DNA of 64,000 nt from Acinetobacter sp. ANC 3781 (GCF_004331285.1 NZ_SJOH01000001.1:186001-250000), one strand, 5' to 3'; shown: positions 16,433 through 27,141, numbered from the stretch's first letter. Program-made: numbers and translations. The notes: a model not told the origin generated them from the letters alone.

Positions 16433-17209
16433 ATGAATTTACAAACTTTACCCGGTTTATTTATTTCACATGGATCACCCATGCTTGCGCTTAACCCAGA
16501 ACAAGTCGGACCAGCTTTACATCGCCTGAGTTTAAATCTTCCCAAACCTGAAGCAATTATAGTGATGTCGGCACATTGGGAAAGTAATGCCCTAGAAGTG
16601 AGTAGCAGCGTACGTCCAGAAACCTGGCATGACTTCCGCGGTTTTCCAGCTGAACTGTATGAAATGCGCTACCCTGCGCCTGGTCAGCCAGAACTTGCTG
16701 AGGAGATCTTACATCTTTTGGCCGATGCTGGCTTGGCCGCACATGCCAATAGTACCCGTCCTCGTGATCATGGCGTGTGGATGCCCTTGCTGCATATGTA
16801 TCCAGAAGCTGATATTCCTGTGGTAGAAATTTCCTTGCCCATGAACATGTCTGCGGACGAGATTTATAAAATTGGCGAAACACTGGCGCCATTACGGGAA
16901 AAACAGATATTGATCATTGGTTCAGGCAGTATTACCCATAACCTGGCTGAGCTTGCTTGGCGCGGTGAACCTGCTGACGTACCTGAATGGGCATCGACTT
17001 TCCGTAATTATGTGGTCAACAAACTGACCCATCAAGATTATGCGGCTGTACTGGATTGGAAAAATATTCCGCATGTGCAACGTAATCACCCAAGTCTAGA
17101 ACATTTTGCGCCGCTATTTTTCGCAATGGGAACCGGTCAGCGATTTACTATTGTACATAGTAGCTTTAGTATGGGTTCACTCGGTATGGATATTTATCGT
17201 TTTGACTGA
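16433..17209 (+). CDS. ygiD: LigB-type extradiol dioxygenase (YgiD/DOPA dioxygenase family)
   Basis: 258 residues of the class III extradiol dioxygenase family. The N-terminal GLFISHGSPMLAL supplies a metal-binding His. Others follow in SAHWES, DHGVWMPLLHMYP and GSGSITHNL, as in YgiD and plant DOPA 4,5-dioxygenases. It is a cytoplasmic Fe/Zn enzyme acting on catechol-like aromatics; its natural substrate is unknown. Its own transcript is likely, with wide AT-rich gaps on both sides. Confidence 0.85.
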   Translation: MNLQTLPGLFISHGSPMLALNPEQVGPALHRLSLNLPKPEAIIVMSAHWESNALEVSSSVRPETWHDFRGFPAELYEMRYPAPGQPELAEEILHLLADAGLAAHANSTRPRDHGVWMPLLHMYPEADIPVVEISLPMNMSADEIYKIGETLAPLREKQILIIGSGSITHNLAELAWRGEPADVPEWASTFRNYVVNKLTHQDYAAVLDWKNIPHVQRNHPSLEHFAPLFFAMGTGQRFTIVHSSFSMGSLGMDIYRFD

Positions 17210-17358
17210 TGCCTACTAACTTATAATTTTTTATTAACAATCAACAAAAAATTAGTTATGGATACATTTTGATACTTAACTCATCAGAATGTATCCATAT
17301 TTTTTAAATAGTCATACGTTATTCTATTAAAAATTCTTCAAAACTCAGTACTTTTAAC

Positions 17359-18126
17359 ATGAAATTTAAATTTTTAGCGATTGCTCTTTTCCCACTCACG
17401 CTTGCGGCTTGCCAATCTGGTGATATTCAAAAAGCTGGAGATGTTGCCGTGTCTATATTACAACAACAAAATGCCGATAAGACGCTTGCTTCTTATCAAT
17501 GGAGTACCAATACCGGGACTGCACCTAAACCTTTAGTGCTTCATTTTGATGATAAAGGTCGCTTGAGTATTGCCACCAGCTGCAATGGTATGGGAACCAG
17601 CTGGAAAGTGGAAAACAATCAAATTGTAACGGGTGATTTAATGGCCACCCAAATGGCTTGTCCAGAAGCTTCCATGCAACAAGAGGCCGTAGCCTCAGAT
17701 TTGTTTAGTAACCGCAAAGCACCTTTTGTTTTAGATCTCAAAGATCCGCAAAATCCAACTTTAACGGTCATTTCGGCTAAAGGCCAAAAATACGTTTTCA
17801 CCGGAAAAATGACACCCGAAACAAAATATAACACTCAGGCTGAAATGATTTTCTTGGAAATTTCACCTGAAACCAAGCCATGTACTGGTGTAGCACCACA
17901 AACATGTTTACAGGTACGTGAACTTAAATATAATGACAGCGGCATTAAAACCCAAGTCGATAAAGACTGGAGTTTATTTTACGATCACATTGAAGGTTTT
18001 GAGCATAATCCTGCTGAACGCCAAGTAATTCGGGTGAAGCGTTATGAAATTAAGAATCCGGCAGCCGATCAATCAAAATATGCATATGTGTATGATATGA
18101 CTGTAGAACGTGCTAGTGTAAAATAA
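17359..18126 (+). CDS. META and DUF4377 domain lipoprotein
   Basis: 255 residues. The lipoprotein signal ends in LAAC (Cys at 18). Residues about 35-150 form a META (HslJ-like) domain, with the typical SYQWS start, 'LHFDDKGRLSIATSCNGMGTSW' core and the 'GDLMATQMACPEA' element. Residues about 155-255 match DUF4377, with a disulfide-prone CTGVAPQTC pair and EGF..P.ERQVIRVKRYEI. HslJ-like proteins are heat-inducible envelope proteins; the function of this fusion is unknown. It ends at a terminator shared with convergent gdhA. Confidence 0.82.
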   Translation: MKFKFLAIALFPLTLAACQSGDIQKAGDVAVSILQQQNADKTLASYQWSTNTGTAPKPLVLHFDDKGRLSIATSCNGMGTSWKVENNQIVTGDLMATQMACPEASMQQEAVASDLFSNRKAPFVLDLKDPQNPTLTVISAKGQKYVFTGKMTPETKYNTQAEMIFLEISPETKPCTGVAPQTCLQVRELKYNDSGIKTQVDKDWSLFYDHIEGFEHNPAERQVIRVKRYEIKNPAADQSKYAYVYDMTVERASVK

Positions 18127-18146
18127 TTCTGCTTAATTCAGATATA

Positions 18147-18177
18147 AAAAAACCGATGCTTAGCACCGGTTTTTTTA
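18147..18177. terminator. Bidirectional terminator between the META lipoprotein gene and gdhA
   Basis: A-run, ACCGATGCTTAGCACCGGT hairpin with one mismatch, then T-run. It is symmetric, so it serves both convergent genes. Confidence 0.8.
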
Positions 18178-18194
18178 TATCTGAAAATATATTC

Positions 18195-19541
18195 TTAGAA
18201 TACGCCTTGAGCCAACATCGCATCGGCAACTTTTACGAAGCCAGCAATGTTCGCACCATCAACATAGTTTACAGAACCATCTTCTTTAACACCGTATTTA
18301 ACACAGTTGCGGTGAATTTCTTTCATGATTGCATGTAGACGTTCGTCAACTTCTTCGAAAGTCCAGCCCAAACGAATCGCGTTTTGAGACATTTCAAGAC
18401 CAGAAGTTGCAACCCCACCAGCATTTGATGCTTTACCTGGTGCATAAAGAATTTTCGCTTCAACGAATTTCTCAACAGCATCTAATGTAGATGGCATGTT
18501 TGCACCTTCAGCAACACAGATCACGCCATTTGCAATCAACTGAACTGCATCATCCGCATCCAACTCGTTTTGAGTTGCACATGGAAGTGCGATATCACAT
18601 TTGATTGACCAAGGACGCTTGCCTTCAAGGTATTCAAAACCGTGTTTAGACGCGAATTCTGAGATACGACCACGTTTTACGTTTTTAAGCTCCATCACTT
18701 CAGCAAGAAGTTCATCAGTGAAGCCATCTTTAATGTAAACAGTACCCGCAGAGTCAGAAAGCGAAACCACTTTCGCACCCAAGTACATTGCTTTTTCAGC
18801 AGCATATTGTGCAACGTTACCAGAACCTGAAATGGTTACAACTTTGTCTTTAAAGCAGTCGCCACGAGTTTTCAGCATTTCCTCAGCGAAATAAACTGTA
18901 CCGTAACCTGTTGCTTCTGGACGAGCCAATGAACCACCGAAAGTCAGACCTTTACCTGTAAATACACAAGCAGTGTCATTACTCAATTTTTTCATCATGC
19001 CGGCCATGTAGCCAACTTCACGGCCACCCACACCAATATCCCCCGCAGGGATGTCAGTATTTGAACCTAAGTGACGGTACAATTCAATCATTAATGCTTG
19101 GCAAAAACGCATGATTTCGCCTTCAGACTTACCTTTAGGATTGAAGTCTGAACCACCTTTACCACCACCCATCGGGAGGGTAGTTAAGGCATTTTTAAAG
19201 GTCTGTTCAAAACCTAGGAATTTAAGAATTGAGAGGTTCACAGATGGGTGGAAACGCATACCACCTTTGAATGGACCGATTGCTGAATTGTACTGTACAC
19301 GGAATGCACGGTTGACATGTGTTTGACCTTTGTCATCAACCCAAGAAACACGGAATTGAATCGCACGTTCTGGCTCAACTAAGCGTTCAAGTAGACCATG
19401 ATCAGCATACTCTGGGTTCTTTTCAATGAACGGCCAAAGGCTAGTCATTACTTCTTCTACCGCTTGTAGAAATTCTGGTTGATGTGCATCACGTGATTTA
19501 ACGTAATCTAGGAAGTCGTTAAGGCTGTTATATTTCAACAC
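18195..19541 (-). CDS. gdhA: NADP-dependent glutamate dehydrogenase
   Basis: 448 residues, the size of hexameric bacterial GdhA. The catalytic region is visible: GGMRFHPSVNLSILKFLGFEQ, PMGGGKGGSDFNPKGKS (active-site Lys) and PAGDIGVGGREVGYMAG. The Rossmann segment is VTISGSGNVAQYAAEKA. It makes glutamate from 2-oxoglutarate and ammonium with NADPH. Monocistronic, followed by a terminator, with a 345-bp upstream region that should hold its promoter. Confidence 0.97.
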   Translation of the reverse strand: MLKYNSLNDFLDYVKSRDAHQPEFLQAVEEVMTSLWPFIEKNPEYADHGLLERLVEPERAIQFRVSWVDDKGQTHVNRAFRVQYNSAIGPFKGGMRFHPSVNLSILKFLGFEQTFKNALTTLPMGGGKGGSDFNPKGKSEGEIMRFCQALMIELYRHLGSNTDIPAGDIGVGGREVGYMAGMMKKLSNDTACVFTGKGLTFGGSLARPEATGYGTVYFAEEMLKTRGDCFKDKVVTISGSGNVAQYAAEKAMYLGAKVVSLSDSAGTVYIKDGFTDELLAEVMELKNVKRGRISEFASKHGFEYLEGKRPWSIKCDIALPCATQNELDADDAVQLIANGVICVAEGANMPSTLDAVEKFVEAKILYAPGKASNAGGVATSGLEMSQNAIRLGWTFEEVDERLHAIMKEIHRNCVKYGVKEDGSVNYVDGANIAGFVKVADAMLAQGVF

Positions 19542-19886
19542 TTAATCCTCAGCAGAAAGATGGATCAAAATTGGTCAAATTTTCAAAAAATGATAATTTT
19601 TGGCGCAAAATATTAAATAGCTTTTGTAACAATAGCACAATACTTTTTTTTAAAAAAATTAAATAATATTTAATAACATATATTTATTTTAATTATAACC
19701 ATTTTTTTATCTTAGTACTAAAGCGATGCTGTGTGACTGTTTTTGCTATCTTTTCGCCCGATAATAAGGCGCTTATAGCTTCATTTTCGCGCATAAGATT
19801 AAAAGGTGAAAACATGCTAAAATCCTCTACTTCGTTTTAATCTTCTTTCAGTATGCTGCTATTTCTTCAGCAGTCGTGGTCTACAC
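19542..19886. other. Divergent intergenic region gdhA / rnfB
   Basis: 345 bp, very AT-rich, between divergent starts, so it must hold two promoters. I could not single out one convincing promoter or operator for either gene. Confidence 0.5.
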
Positions 19887-20681
19887 ATGAATTCGCAACT
19901 TGCTCTCATCCAAGATATTGATGCCCTTCTTCCTCAAACCCAATGTGGCTTATGTGGTCATCGGGATGGATGTTTACCTTATGCAAAAGCCATAAGCGAA
20001 GGTGAAGAAGCCAATAAATGTGTTCCAGGGGGTCAACCCGTTGCCGATGCTCTAGCCCATTTACTCGGTCGTGCTCAACTGCAAGCCGAAGCAAGTGTTT
20101 GGCCAATTCAAAGTGATGGTCGTCCACAACGCATGAAAGCCATTATTCGTGAAGACGAATGTATCGGTTGTACCAAATGTATTAGTGCCTGCCCTGTAGA
20201 TGCCATAATTGGCTCGGGCAAACTCATGCACAGCATTTTGACTGACCTGTGTACTGGCTGCGAACTGTGTATTCCCCCTTGCCCGGTCGACTGCATTGAT
20301 TTGATTGAAGATCATCATGCGGTGCCTGATGAGAGTATGCGGATTGCGGAACAAGATGACTTGCGCAACCGCTATTACGCGCATATTCAACGTGAAGAAA
20401 AACGACGTTTAAACCGTAAAGGTCCTGTGGTGCGTGCCAATATTGATACAACCTTATTTGCTCGGTTTTCAGCACAAAATGACAGTGTCCCAGACATTGT
20501 TATTACTCAAAATGAAGTTAAACCAACCATCCATTTTGATGCCAAATCAACCATCGAACTGGCAAAAATTCGTACACAAATCAAAAAATTAGAAAAGCAA
20601 CTGAGTGTTCGTGAGGATACACAAAAACGTCTACAATTAGATGAACTTAACCATCAACTCAATGCTTTGCAAGGAGTATAA
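19887..20681 (+). CDS. RnfB/RsxB-like polyferredoxin without membrane anchor
   Basis: 264 residues. Residues about 14-50 form the RnfB-type Fe-S domain ([18 protein letters not shown]...NKCVPGG). Two 4Fe-4S ferredoxin motifs follow: [14 protein letters not shown] (about 92-105) and [15 protein letters not shown] (about 122-136). The C-terminal 100 residues are charged, helical and lysine-rich. The N-terminal transmembrane helix of true RnfB is absent, and no rnfA/C/D/G/E genes flank it. It lies 3 bp upstream of nth; E. coli rsx is also linked to nth. An electron-transfer role is clear from the motifs; the partner is not. Confidence 0.85.
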   Translation: MNSQLALIQDIDALLPQTQCGLCGHRDGCLPYAKAISEGEEANKCVPGGQPVADALAHLLGRAQLQAEASVWPIQSDGRPQRMKAIIREDECIGCTKCISACPVDAIIGSGKLMHSILTDLCTGCELCIPPCPVDCIDLIEDHHAVPDESMRIAEQDDLRNRYYAHIQREEKRRLNRKGPVVRANIDTTLFARFSAQNDSVPDIVITQNEVKPTIHFDAKSTIELAKIRTQIKKLEKQLSVREDTQKRLQLDELNHQLNALQGV

Positions 20682-20684
20682 AAA

Positions 20685-21380
20685 ATGCCTGTAAAGAATA
20701 TGACTAAAAAACAAATTCAGGTATTTTTTGAGCGATTACGCGAGCAAAGGCCTCATCCGAAAACCGAACTGAATTACACCAGCCCTTTTGAGCTTTTAGT
20801 GGCTGTAACACTTTCTGCGCAGGCAACCGATGTCAGCGTGAACAAAGCCACGGACAAACTGTTTCCTGTTGCCAATACACCGGAAGCAATTTATGCACTT
20901 GGCGTTGATGGCTTGAAGGAATATATTAAAACAATTGGCTTATATAATGCTAAAGCCGAAAATGTTATCAAAGCCTGTAAAATACTAATAGACCAGCATA
21001 ATAGTATCGTTCCAGACAACCGTGCTGATCTGGAGGCATTGCCTGGCGTTGGACGTAAAACTGCAAATGTGGTGCTGAATACTGCCTTTGGTCAGCCCAC
21101 TATGGCAGTCGATACCCATATTTTTCGTGTAGGCAACCGAACTGGGCTGGCGACTGGCAAAAATGTGTTAGAAGTTGAACATCGGCTGGTTAAAGTCATT
21201 CCTAAAGAATTTATCATTGACTCGCACCATTGGCTGATTTTACATGGTCGTTATTGTTGTATTGCCCGTAAGCCGAAATGTTATGAATGCGTGGTATCTG
21301 ACGTCTGCCAGTGGCCGGATCGGTTTGAATTTGGTGCAGCGAAAAGCATTCCCGTAAAAATGATTGAAGATAAAATCTAA
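20685..21380 (+). CDS. nth: Endonuclease III (DNA glycosylase/AP lyase)
   Basis: 231 residues. HhH-GPD glycosylase with LPGVGRKTANVVLNTAFG (helix-hairpin-helix and catalytic Lys), AVDTHIFRV (catalytic Asp) and a C-terminal 4Fe-4S loop C-x6-C-x2-C-x5-C (CIARKPKCYECVVSDVC). It excises oxidised pyrimidines and cuts AP sites. Start at 20685, preceded by AAGGAG. Co-transcribed with the polyferredoxin gene. Confidence 0.96.
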   Translation: MPVKNMTKKQIQVFFERLREQRPHPKTELNYTSPFELLVAVTLSAQATDVSVNKATDKLFPVANTPEAIYALGVDGLKEYIKTIGLYNAKAENVIKACKILIDQHNSIVPDNRADLEALPGVGRKTANVVLNTAFGQPTMAVDTHIFRVGNRTGLATGKNVLEVEHRLVKVIPKEFIIDSHHWLILHGRYCCIARKPKCYECVVSDVCQWPDRFEFGAAKSIPVKMIEDKI

Positions 21381-21382
21381 CT

Positions 21383-21565
21383 TCAATTTTTATCTTTATT
21401 TTTTTGCTGCACTTTTGGATGTAGCTGACGTTCGGGCTGACTATTTTTCTTTTCTGCCGCTTCCTGCTTTTCCACTCGGCGCAAGAATTTAAAACTTTGT
21501 ACCATTAAAGCTAATACCACAATACCAAAAAAAATCATCAATACAATTAAGCCAATTTTTAGCAA
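21383..21565 (-). CDS. Small single-pass membrane protein, 60 residues
   Basis: One strong transmembrane helix (LIVLMIFFGIVVLALMVQSF) is followed by a basic, hydrophilic tail ending PKVQQKNKDKN. I favour a TTG start at 21565, because AAGGTG lies about 5 bases before it. The upstream in-frame GTG at 21589 sits almost on the adk terminator and has no ribosome site. It is convergent with nth (2 bp between stops) and could be reached by read-through of the adk terminator. Function unknown. Confidence 0.55.
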   Translation of the reverse strand: MLKIGLIVLMIFFGIVVLALMVQSFKFLRRVEKQEAAEKKNSQPERQLHPKVQQKNKDKN

Positions 21566-21595
21566 GGCATCACCTTCAAAATAGTGCACAAATAA

Positions 21596-21627
21596 AAAGA
21601 GCCCTAATATGACTTAGGACTCTTTTA
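21596..21627 (-). terminator. adk terminator
   Basis: AAGAGTCCTAA / TTAGGGCTCTTTTT hairpin with one mismatch, with a T-tract on the minus strand, 35 bp beyond the adk stop. Confidence 0.8.
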
Positions 21628-21661
21628 ATGTCAAAACATTCACTACGCTAGGGCAAGCAAA

Positions 21662-22333
<672 letters not shown>

Positions 22334-22403
22334 TCATTTAACAATGTATATGACACTTTGTTTATGTCGAATCTATTGATCCAACATGCAGTCCAGCATC
22401 TAA

Positions 22404-23720
22404 TTATAAGAAAGCCACAAACAAATGGATTGTACCCGCTATAAATCCGGTTACGCCACCCAGGAGGATCAAAATCCATTCATCTTCCTGAAAAGCAGGC
22501 CGTAATAAATTCTGAAACTCTCTGGGAGTCAGCTCTAGAATACGGTCTCTAAACATTTGATAGATTTTCTGTGCACGGCTCGCATTAAAGGCAGGGTCGC
22601 ATACAGGCACCATCGTAATTTCAATTGAGCGATCGATCAAGTCCGTCTTGAGTTTTGCGTATTCTTTTGGCCCTAATGAGAGCTGTAAAGAGGTTCTAAC
22701 CAAGGGTGTTTCCATAATTTCGTTAATATGACGTTTAACGATACGGCGAGTCTTATTTTTCTTCCCACCATACATCATCTCAGTCATGATCGATTTTAAC
22801 GTAATTAGGTCTTCTGTGACTACTCGTGCAAAAACATCTGACACTTCTTCTTGGCGTTTCATAAACGCGCCCTGAATATTGTAGGTGCCAATACGTGGAA
22901 TCACAGGTTTCACCCAAGGAAATTTACGGTTCTTGGTTAATTCAAAGAATTGGGGATAACGGACATAATGCGGTTCAAGCGGATTAAATACCATCCAGAT
23001 TGCAATCCAGTTGGTCAGAAAGCCCCAAATCGCAGCCCAGAATGGTACAGTCCAGTGCCAAGGCACAACAAACCATACAATCATCTGGAATATACCAAAG
23101 AACATCCCGATTAATGCACTAATATGCCAAATAAAGTTGATCTCTTTCTGGCCAACTTTGAGGAACATATTCACCATTAAACGGCGATCCCCTTCCATTT
23201 GGCGAACCACCATTGCACGCATATCTACAAGTGACTCGACGTTCATGGTCAGCTCAGTGACAAGTTCTCTTAAGATACCTGGCAACTGTTTATGTGCCTG
23301 AGCATAAATACGGCGCTTAATTGAGTAAGGTAAGTTTTCCCAGAGCACCGCATTCCTTTCCATCATCATTTCGTCAATCAAGTGTTCCAGTTCAAAACCC
23401 ACCTGCTCACCAATGATACGCGCCATATCTTCTGGATCCATCGCATCCAAAAATTCACGCAATGACCCCAGTTTTGACAGAGTATTATCGGTAATAATCC
23501 CTGAAATACGGCCGGCTTTACGCGGCACAATACCCTGCCAACCGACAGGTAACGGACCTAAATGGAATCCCCAAAATGTAATAGGATAAAAGACCATTTT
23601 AAGCGCCATCCACACATGCGCCCAAGTGACAAAAGCAGTTACAGGAATAATGCTAAGTACTGCCCAAAAATCTGGGCGTTTCAAGAAGGTTTGCCACAAT
23701 TCGTTGACGTACTCAAGCAT
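22404..23720 (-). CDS. DUF445 family membrane protein
   Basis: 438 residues. Membrane segments lie near the N-terminus (about 18-50), in the middle (about 200-245) and at the extreme C-terminus (ILILLGGVTGFIAGTIHLFVAFL). Between them are long soluble parts with the DUF445 patterns GWQGIVPRKAGRISG and FLTNWIAIWMVFNPLEP. The molecular function of the family is unknown. It lies 82 bp upstream of adk on the same strand. Confidence 0.8.
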   Translation of the reverse strand: MLEYVNELWQTFLKRPDFWAVLSIIPVTAFVTWAHVWMALKMVFYPITFWGFHLGPLPVGWQGIVPRKAGRISGIITDNTLSKLGSLREFLDAMDPEDMARIIGEQVGFELEHLIDEMMMERNAVLWENLPYSIKRRIYAQAHKQLPGILRELVTELTMNVESLVDMRAMVVRQMEGDRRLMVNMFLKVGQKEINFIWHISALIGMFFGIFQMIVWFVVPWHWTVPFWAAIWGFLTNWIAIWMVFNPLEPHYVRYPQFFELTKNRKFPWVKPVIPRIGTYNIQGAFMKRQEEVSDVFARVVTEDLITLKSIMTEMMYGGKKNKTRRIVKRHINEIMETPLVRTSLQLSLGPKEYAKLKTDLIDRSIEITMVPVCDPAFNASRAQKIYQMFRDRILELTPREFQNLLRPAFQEDEWILILLGGVTGFIAGTIHLFVAFL

Positions 23721-23783
23721 GCATAATATCCATTTTAATTTTTAATTACCAAATACTAAATCGTATAAAACTGAACATTTTGA

Positions 23784-24311
23784 CTATAAACCGACACTGA
23801 GAGTATAGGAGAATTGTATTGTTGGCTCTGTTTCAGCAACGACATTGCCAGCACTATTCTTTAACTCTTCGCCCGCACCAATACCGATACTAAAACTACT
23901 AATCCGTTCATTGCTCAGCAAAACATAGGCTAAATCCACACCAGCACCCAATCGTGCTTTAAGATCATTGTCTACTCCTTTACTTTCAATATGTCCAGCA
24001 TAAACCCCTAGATAATAACCGTTTTTATCTTTACCTGTGAGATGGTATGGATAGCGAAATCCGAGCTGAGCACCCGGAGTATAATCATCATCTATGAATA
24101 CCCCTGCTTTTGCATAGGCAATTCCATAGGGATTCACCCACTCTGCATTCGCATGAATCATTTCTTGTGTGAATCCAGCCCCAACATTCCAGGCTTTTGC
24201 ATTATCTGATGTTAATTTTGCTTCTGGTAAATACGGATTGTCTTGTGCATAAGTCACATTCGCTAGCGCAAAAAATGCCAACAAAGAATACACTTTTGTG
24301 ATTATTTTCAT
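23784..24311 (-). CDS. Exported hypothetical protein, probable small beta-barrel
   Basis: 175 residues with a clear signal peptide (cleavage after ...NVTYA, about residue 22). The mature part alternates polar and aromatic/hydrophobic residues (YYLGVYAGHIES, ARLGAGVDLAYVLL) and ends in a hydrophobic strand (IQFSYTLSVGL), as outer-membrane barrels do. AAGGA ribosome site 7 bases upstream. I do not recognise a named family. Confidence 0.7.
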   Translation of the reverse strand: MKIITKVYSLLAFFALANVTYAQDNPYLPEAKLTSDNAKAWNVGAGFTQEMIHANAEWVNPYGIAYAKAGVFIDDDYTPGAQLGFRYPYHLTGKDKNGYYLGVYAGHIESKGVDNDLKARLGAGVDLAYVLLSNERISSFSIGIGAGEELKNSAGNVVAETEPTIQFSYTLSVGL

Positions 24312-24535
24312 GCTTGTCCTTAATTTTATTTTTAATACAGTCCTTTTTTCAATTTTGACTTTAGCAGAATTATCAGAACTCTTATATACTGCACTTTACA
24401 ATTTTAATGTCTGTAAAGTCAAAGTTTAAGCTAAACCAACCTAACTGCTTACCTGAACAAATATCAAAAAATCCTGACATGCGTTAGAATGTACCACCCG
24501 TTTTTTCCACTCTCCGGTATGTAAGTCGATCGCGT

Positions 24536-26569
24536 ATGAAGCAGCACTTTCCTTTAAAAAATGTCCAACAAGAAAAGCGCATTTATCGCAATCGGGTGTT
24601 TATCTCGGTCGGGATTGTGGTCTTCTTTCTTCTGTTACTCGTTGCTCGTTATGCATATTTACAGATTGCACACTACGATGAGTTTTCAACGGCTTCAGAC
24701 CAGAACCGAATTCGACTGCAGCCTTTAGCACCTGCACGTGGTTATATTTATGACCGTAATGGTATTTTACTGGCTGACAATTACCCTGTATTTTCAGCCA
24801 CCATTTCACGTGCTGATGTTAAAGATATTGACGATACAGTTAAGCGCTTAACGCCAATTTTGGCATTAACACAAGAAGATATAGACCGTTTTAGCAGTCG
24901 AATTAAAACTTCCAAAAAAACCGAACGGGTTTCAGTTAAATTAAATTTAACTGAAACTGATATCGCCAAATTTAGCGAGGTAAAGTTTCAGTTTCCCGGG
25001 GTCAATATAGAAACCCAAATGACCCGCTATTATCCGCATGGTGAATTATTTGCGCATGTCATCGGTTATGTCGGACGCATTAATGACAAAGAATTAAAAT
25101 CGATTGATAAAGATTTATATGCCGGGACTAACCTGATTGGGAAAATTGGGGTCGAAAAATCCTATGAAGATCTTTTACATGGTGTGCCCGGCAATGAATC
25201 GGTAGAAGCGGATGCACACGGTAATGTATTGCGCAATTTAGGTCGTAAGGATCCTGTTCGCGGCAATGATCTGTATCTGTCGATTGATTATGGTTTACAA
25301 GTCATCGCCACAGAACAGCTGGCAGGACGTCGTGGTGCAATTGTGGCATTAAATCCGAAAACAGGTGAAATTTTAGCCCTGGTTTCAAGCCCAAGTTTCA
25401 ACCCGAATCTATTCGTTACCGGAATTAGCAATACCGATTATAGTGCGCTGCGAGACAACCTTGACCAGCCGCTTTATAACCGCGCTGTGCAAGGGGCTTA
25501 TCCTCCGGGTTCAACCATTAAACCGATGTTTGGTTTGGGAGGCATTCATTATGGTTACGTCGACTGGGCAACTGCCATCTCTGATCCTGGTTATTTCACC
25601 TTACCGGGTGACAGCCACCGTTTCCGTGACCATAAAAAAACCGGACACGGTGCTGTAAATATGCACAAAGCCCAAGTGGTGTCTTGTGATACTTACTTTT
25701 ATGTCCTGTCTTATCGCATGGGCATAGAAAAAATGAATGCTTGGATGCGCCAGTTTGGTTTTAGTGAAAAAACCGGCGTGGATTTACCGAGTGAAAGTAC
25801 CGGGTTGTATCCAAGCCCGGAATGGAAAATGCGCACCCGTAAAAGCAAATGGATGAAGGGTGAAACCATTTCCGTGAGTATCGGTCAAGGCGCTTTTACT
25901 GCAACGCCATTACAACTCGCTATGGCCACTGCGATTACTGCAAATCAAGGTTCGCATATTACCCCACACGTCCTGCGTGAAAGTCATGGTGCCAAATCAT
26001 ATCAAGTGCATAATGCACCAGACGGCAAAATCCAGTTTAATGGTAAACCTGAAGACTGGGTTAAAATGCGTGATGCCATGGTTGATGTAATTCAAACTGG
26101 TACAGGTCGTGGTATTCGCACCCCGATGTATCAAATTGCAGGTAAAACAGGTACAGCCCAGGTTAAAAGTATTGCCCAAGGTAAAAGATATAACGAAGCT
26201 TTATTAACCGAGCGTCAACTTGACCATGGTTTATTTATTGGTTTTGCCCCTGCTGAAAACCCTGACATTGCGATTGCAGTGGTATGGGAAAATGGTCGTC
26301 ATGGCGGTTCAGCCGCACAGTTGGCTCGCCCAATCTTTGATTACTGGCTATTGACGCGTAAAAAGAATCCAATCCTTCCAGCCAGCCATCAAATGAGTGG
26401 CGGCTTGATGACAGCCGGAATTAAACCAGGTGAATTACCAAGTGGCACCTTGCCAGTCACCGCTGATCCTTCTGTTCAAAATACAGTCCCATCAGTTCAG
26501 CAGCCTAGAATTCAAGCAATGCCAAGCACACCCTCATCAACCAACCCTCAACCCGTAGAAAGTGAATGA
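24536..26569 (+). CDS. mrdA: Penicillin-binding protein 2 (elongasome transpeptidase)
   Basis: 677 residues. A short cytoplasmic N-terminus and one membrane anchor (about 22-42) precede the PBP dimerisation domain with PARGYIYDRNG. The transpeptidase domain has the three active-site motifs: PPGSTIKP (nucleophile Ser), SCD, and KTGTAQ. It cross-links peptidoglycan during rod elongation. The C-terminal 55 residues are a Pro/Ser-rich low-complexity tail. rsmD follows after 3 bp. The usual partner rodA is not in the window. Confidence 0.96.
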   Translation: MKQHFPLKNVQQEKRIYRNRVFISVGIVVFFLLLLVARYAYLQIAHYDEFSTASDQNRIRLQPLAPARGYIYDRNGILLADNYPVFSATISRADVKDIDDTVKRLTPILALTQEDIDRFSSRIKTSKKTERVSVKLNLTETDIAKFSEVKFQFPGVNIETQMTRYYPHGELFAHVIGYVGRINDKELKSIDKDLYAGTNLIGKIGVEKSYEDLLHGVPGNESVEADAHGNVLRNLGRKDPVRGNDLYLSIDYGLQVIATEQLAGRRGAIVALNPKTGEILALVSSPSFNPNLFVTGISNTDYSALRDNLDQPLYNRAVQGAYPPGSTIKPMFGLGGIHYGYVDWATAISDPGYFTLPGDSHRFRDHKKTGHGAVNMHKAQVVSCDTYFYVLSYRMGIEKMNAWMRQFGFSEKTGVDLPSESTGLYPSPEWKMRTRKSKWMKGETISVSIGQGAFTATPLQLAMATAITANQGSHITPHVLRESHGAKSYQVHNAPDGKIQFNGKPEDWVKMRDAMVDVIQTGTGRGIRTPMYQIAGKTGTAQVKSIAQGKRYNEALLTERQLDHGLFIGFAPAENPDIAIAVVWENGRHGGSAAQLARPIFDYWLLTRKKNPILPASHQMSGGLMTAGIKPGELPSGTLPVTADPSVQNTVPSVQQPRIQAMPSTPSSTNPQPVESE

Positions 26570-26572
26570 TCC

Positions 26573-27130
26573 ATGAAAAACCAACTTCGTATTATTGGTG
26601 GTGAATGGAAACGCCGCCAACTTGCTTTTGCCAGTATTGATGGCTTACGTCCTACACCGGATCGTATCCGTGAAACTTTGTTCAACTGGCTGATGTGGAA
26701 CATTCAAAATTCTAATGTCCTCGATCTCTGTGCTGGTTCGGGTGCCTTAAGTTTTGAAGCATTGTCGCGTGGTGCGTCACAAGTGGTGATGATTGAACCG
26801 AATCGAACCCAGGCCGCATTTTTAACAGATAATTTGCAGTTGCTTAAAGTGACCAGTCAGCATGCAAAATTGAAAATCGCCACAGCTCAACAAGTCGTGC
26901 CGACTCTCAAAGAACAATTTGATCTGGTATTTTTAGACCCACCTTATAGTCTGGATTTATGGCAAGAACTTGCTCAACTTGCCGAGCCTTTGATTAAAGA
27001 TAAGGCTTTTATCTATGTAGAAGCCGATCGAGATTTGACTCAGCTGAAACTTCCATCTTCATGGCAACAGATTAAACAGACCAAAGCCGGAACTGTGCGG
27101 GCAGGCTTATATCAAAAAAATGCCTGTTAA
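26573..27130 (+). CDS. rsmD: 16S rRNA (guanine966-N2)-methyltransferase RsmD
   Basis: 185 residues. RIIGGEWKRRQL and GLRPTPDRIRETLFNWL are RsmD signatures; the SAM site is VLDLCAGSGALSFEALSRGA and the catalytic motif FLDPPYS. It methylates G966 of 16S rRNA on the assembled 30S subunit. It is coupled to mrdA (3-bp gap), a pairing unlike the E. coli ftsY context, and ends at a terminator. Confidence 0.95.
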   Translation: MKNQLRIIGGEWKRRQLAFASIDGLRPTPDRIRETLFNWLMWNIQNSNVLDLCAGSGALSFEALSRGASQVVMIEPNRTQAAFLTDNLQLLKVTSQHAKLKIATAQQVVPTLKEQFDLVFLDPPYSLDLWQELAQLAEPLIKDKAFIYVEADRDLTQLKLPSSWQQIKQTKAGTVRAGLYQKNAC

Positions 27131-27141
27131 TGAAAGGCAAT

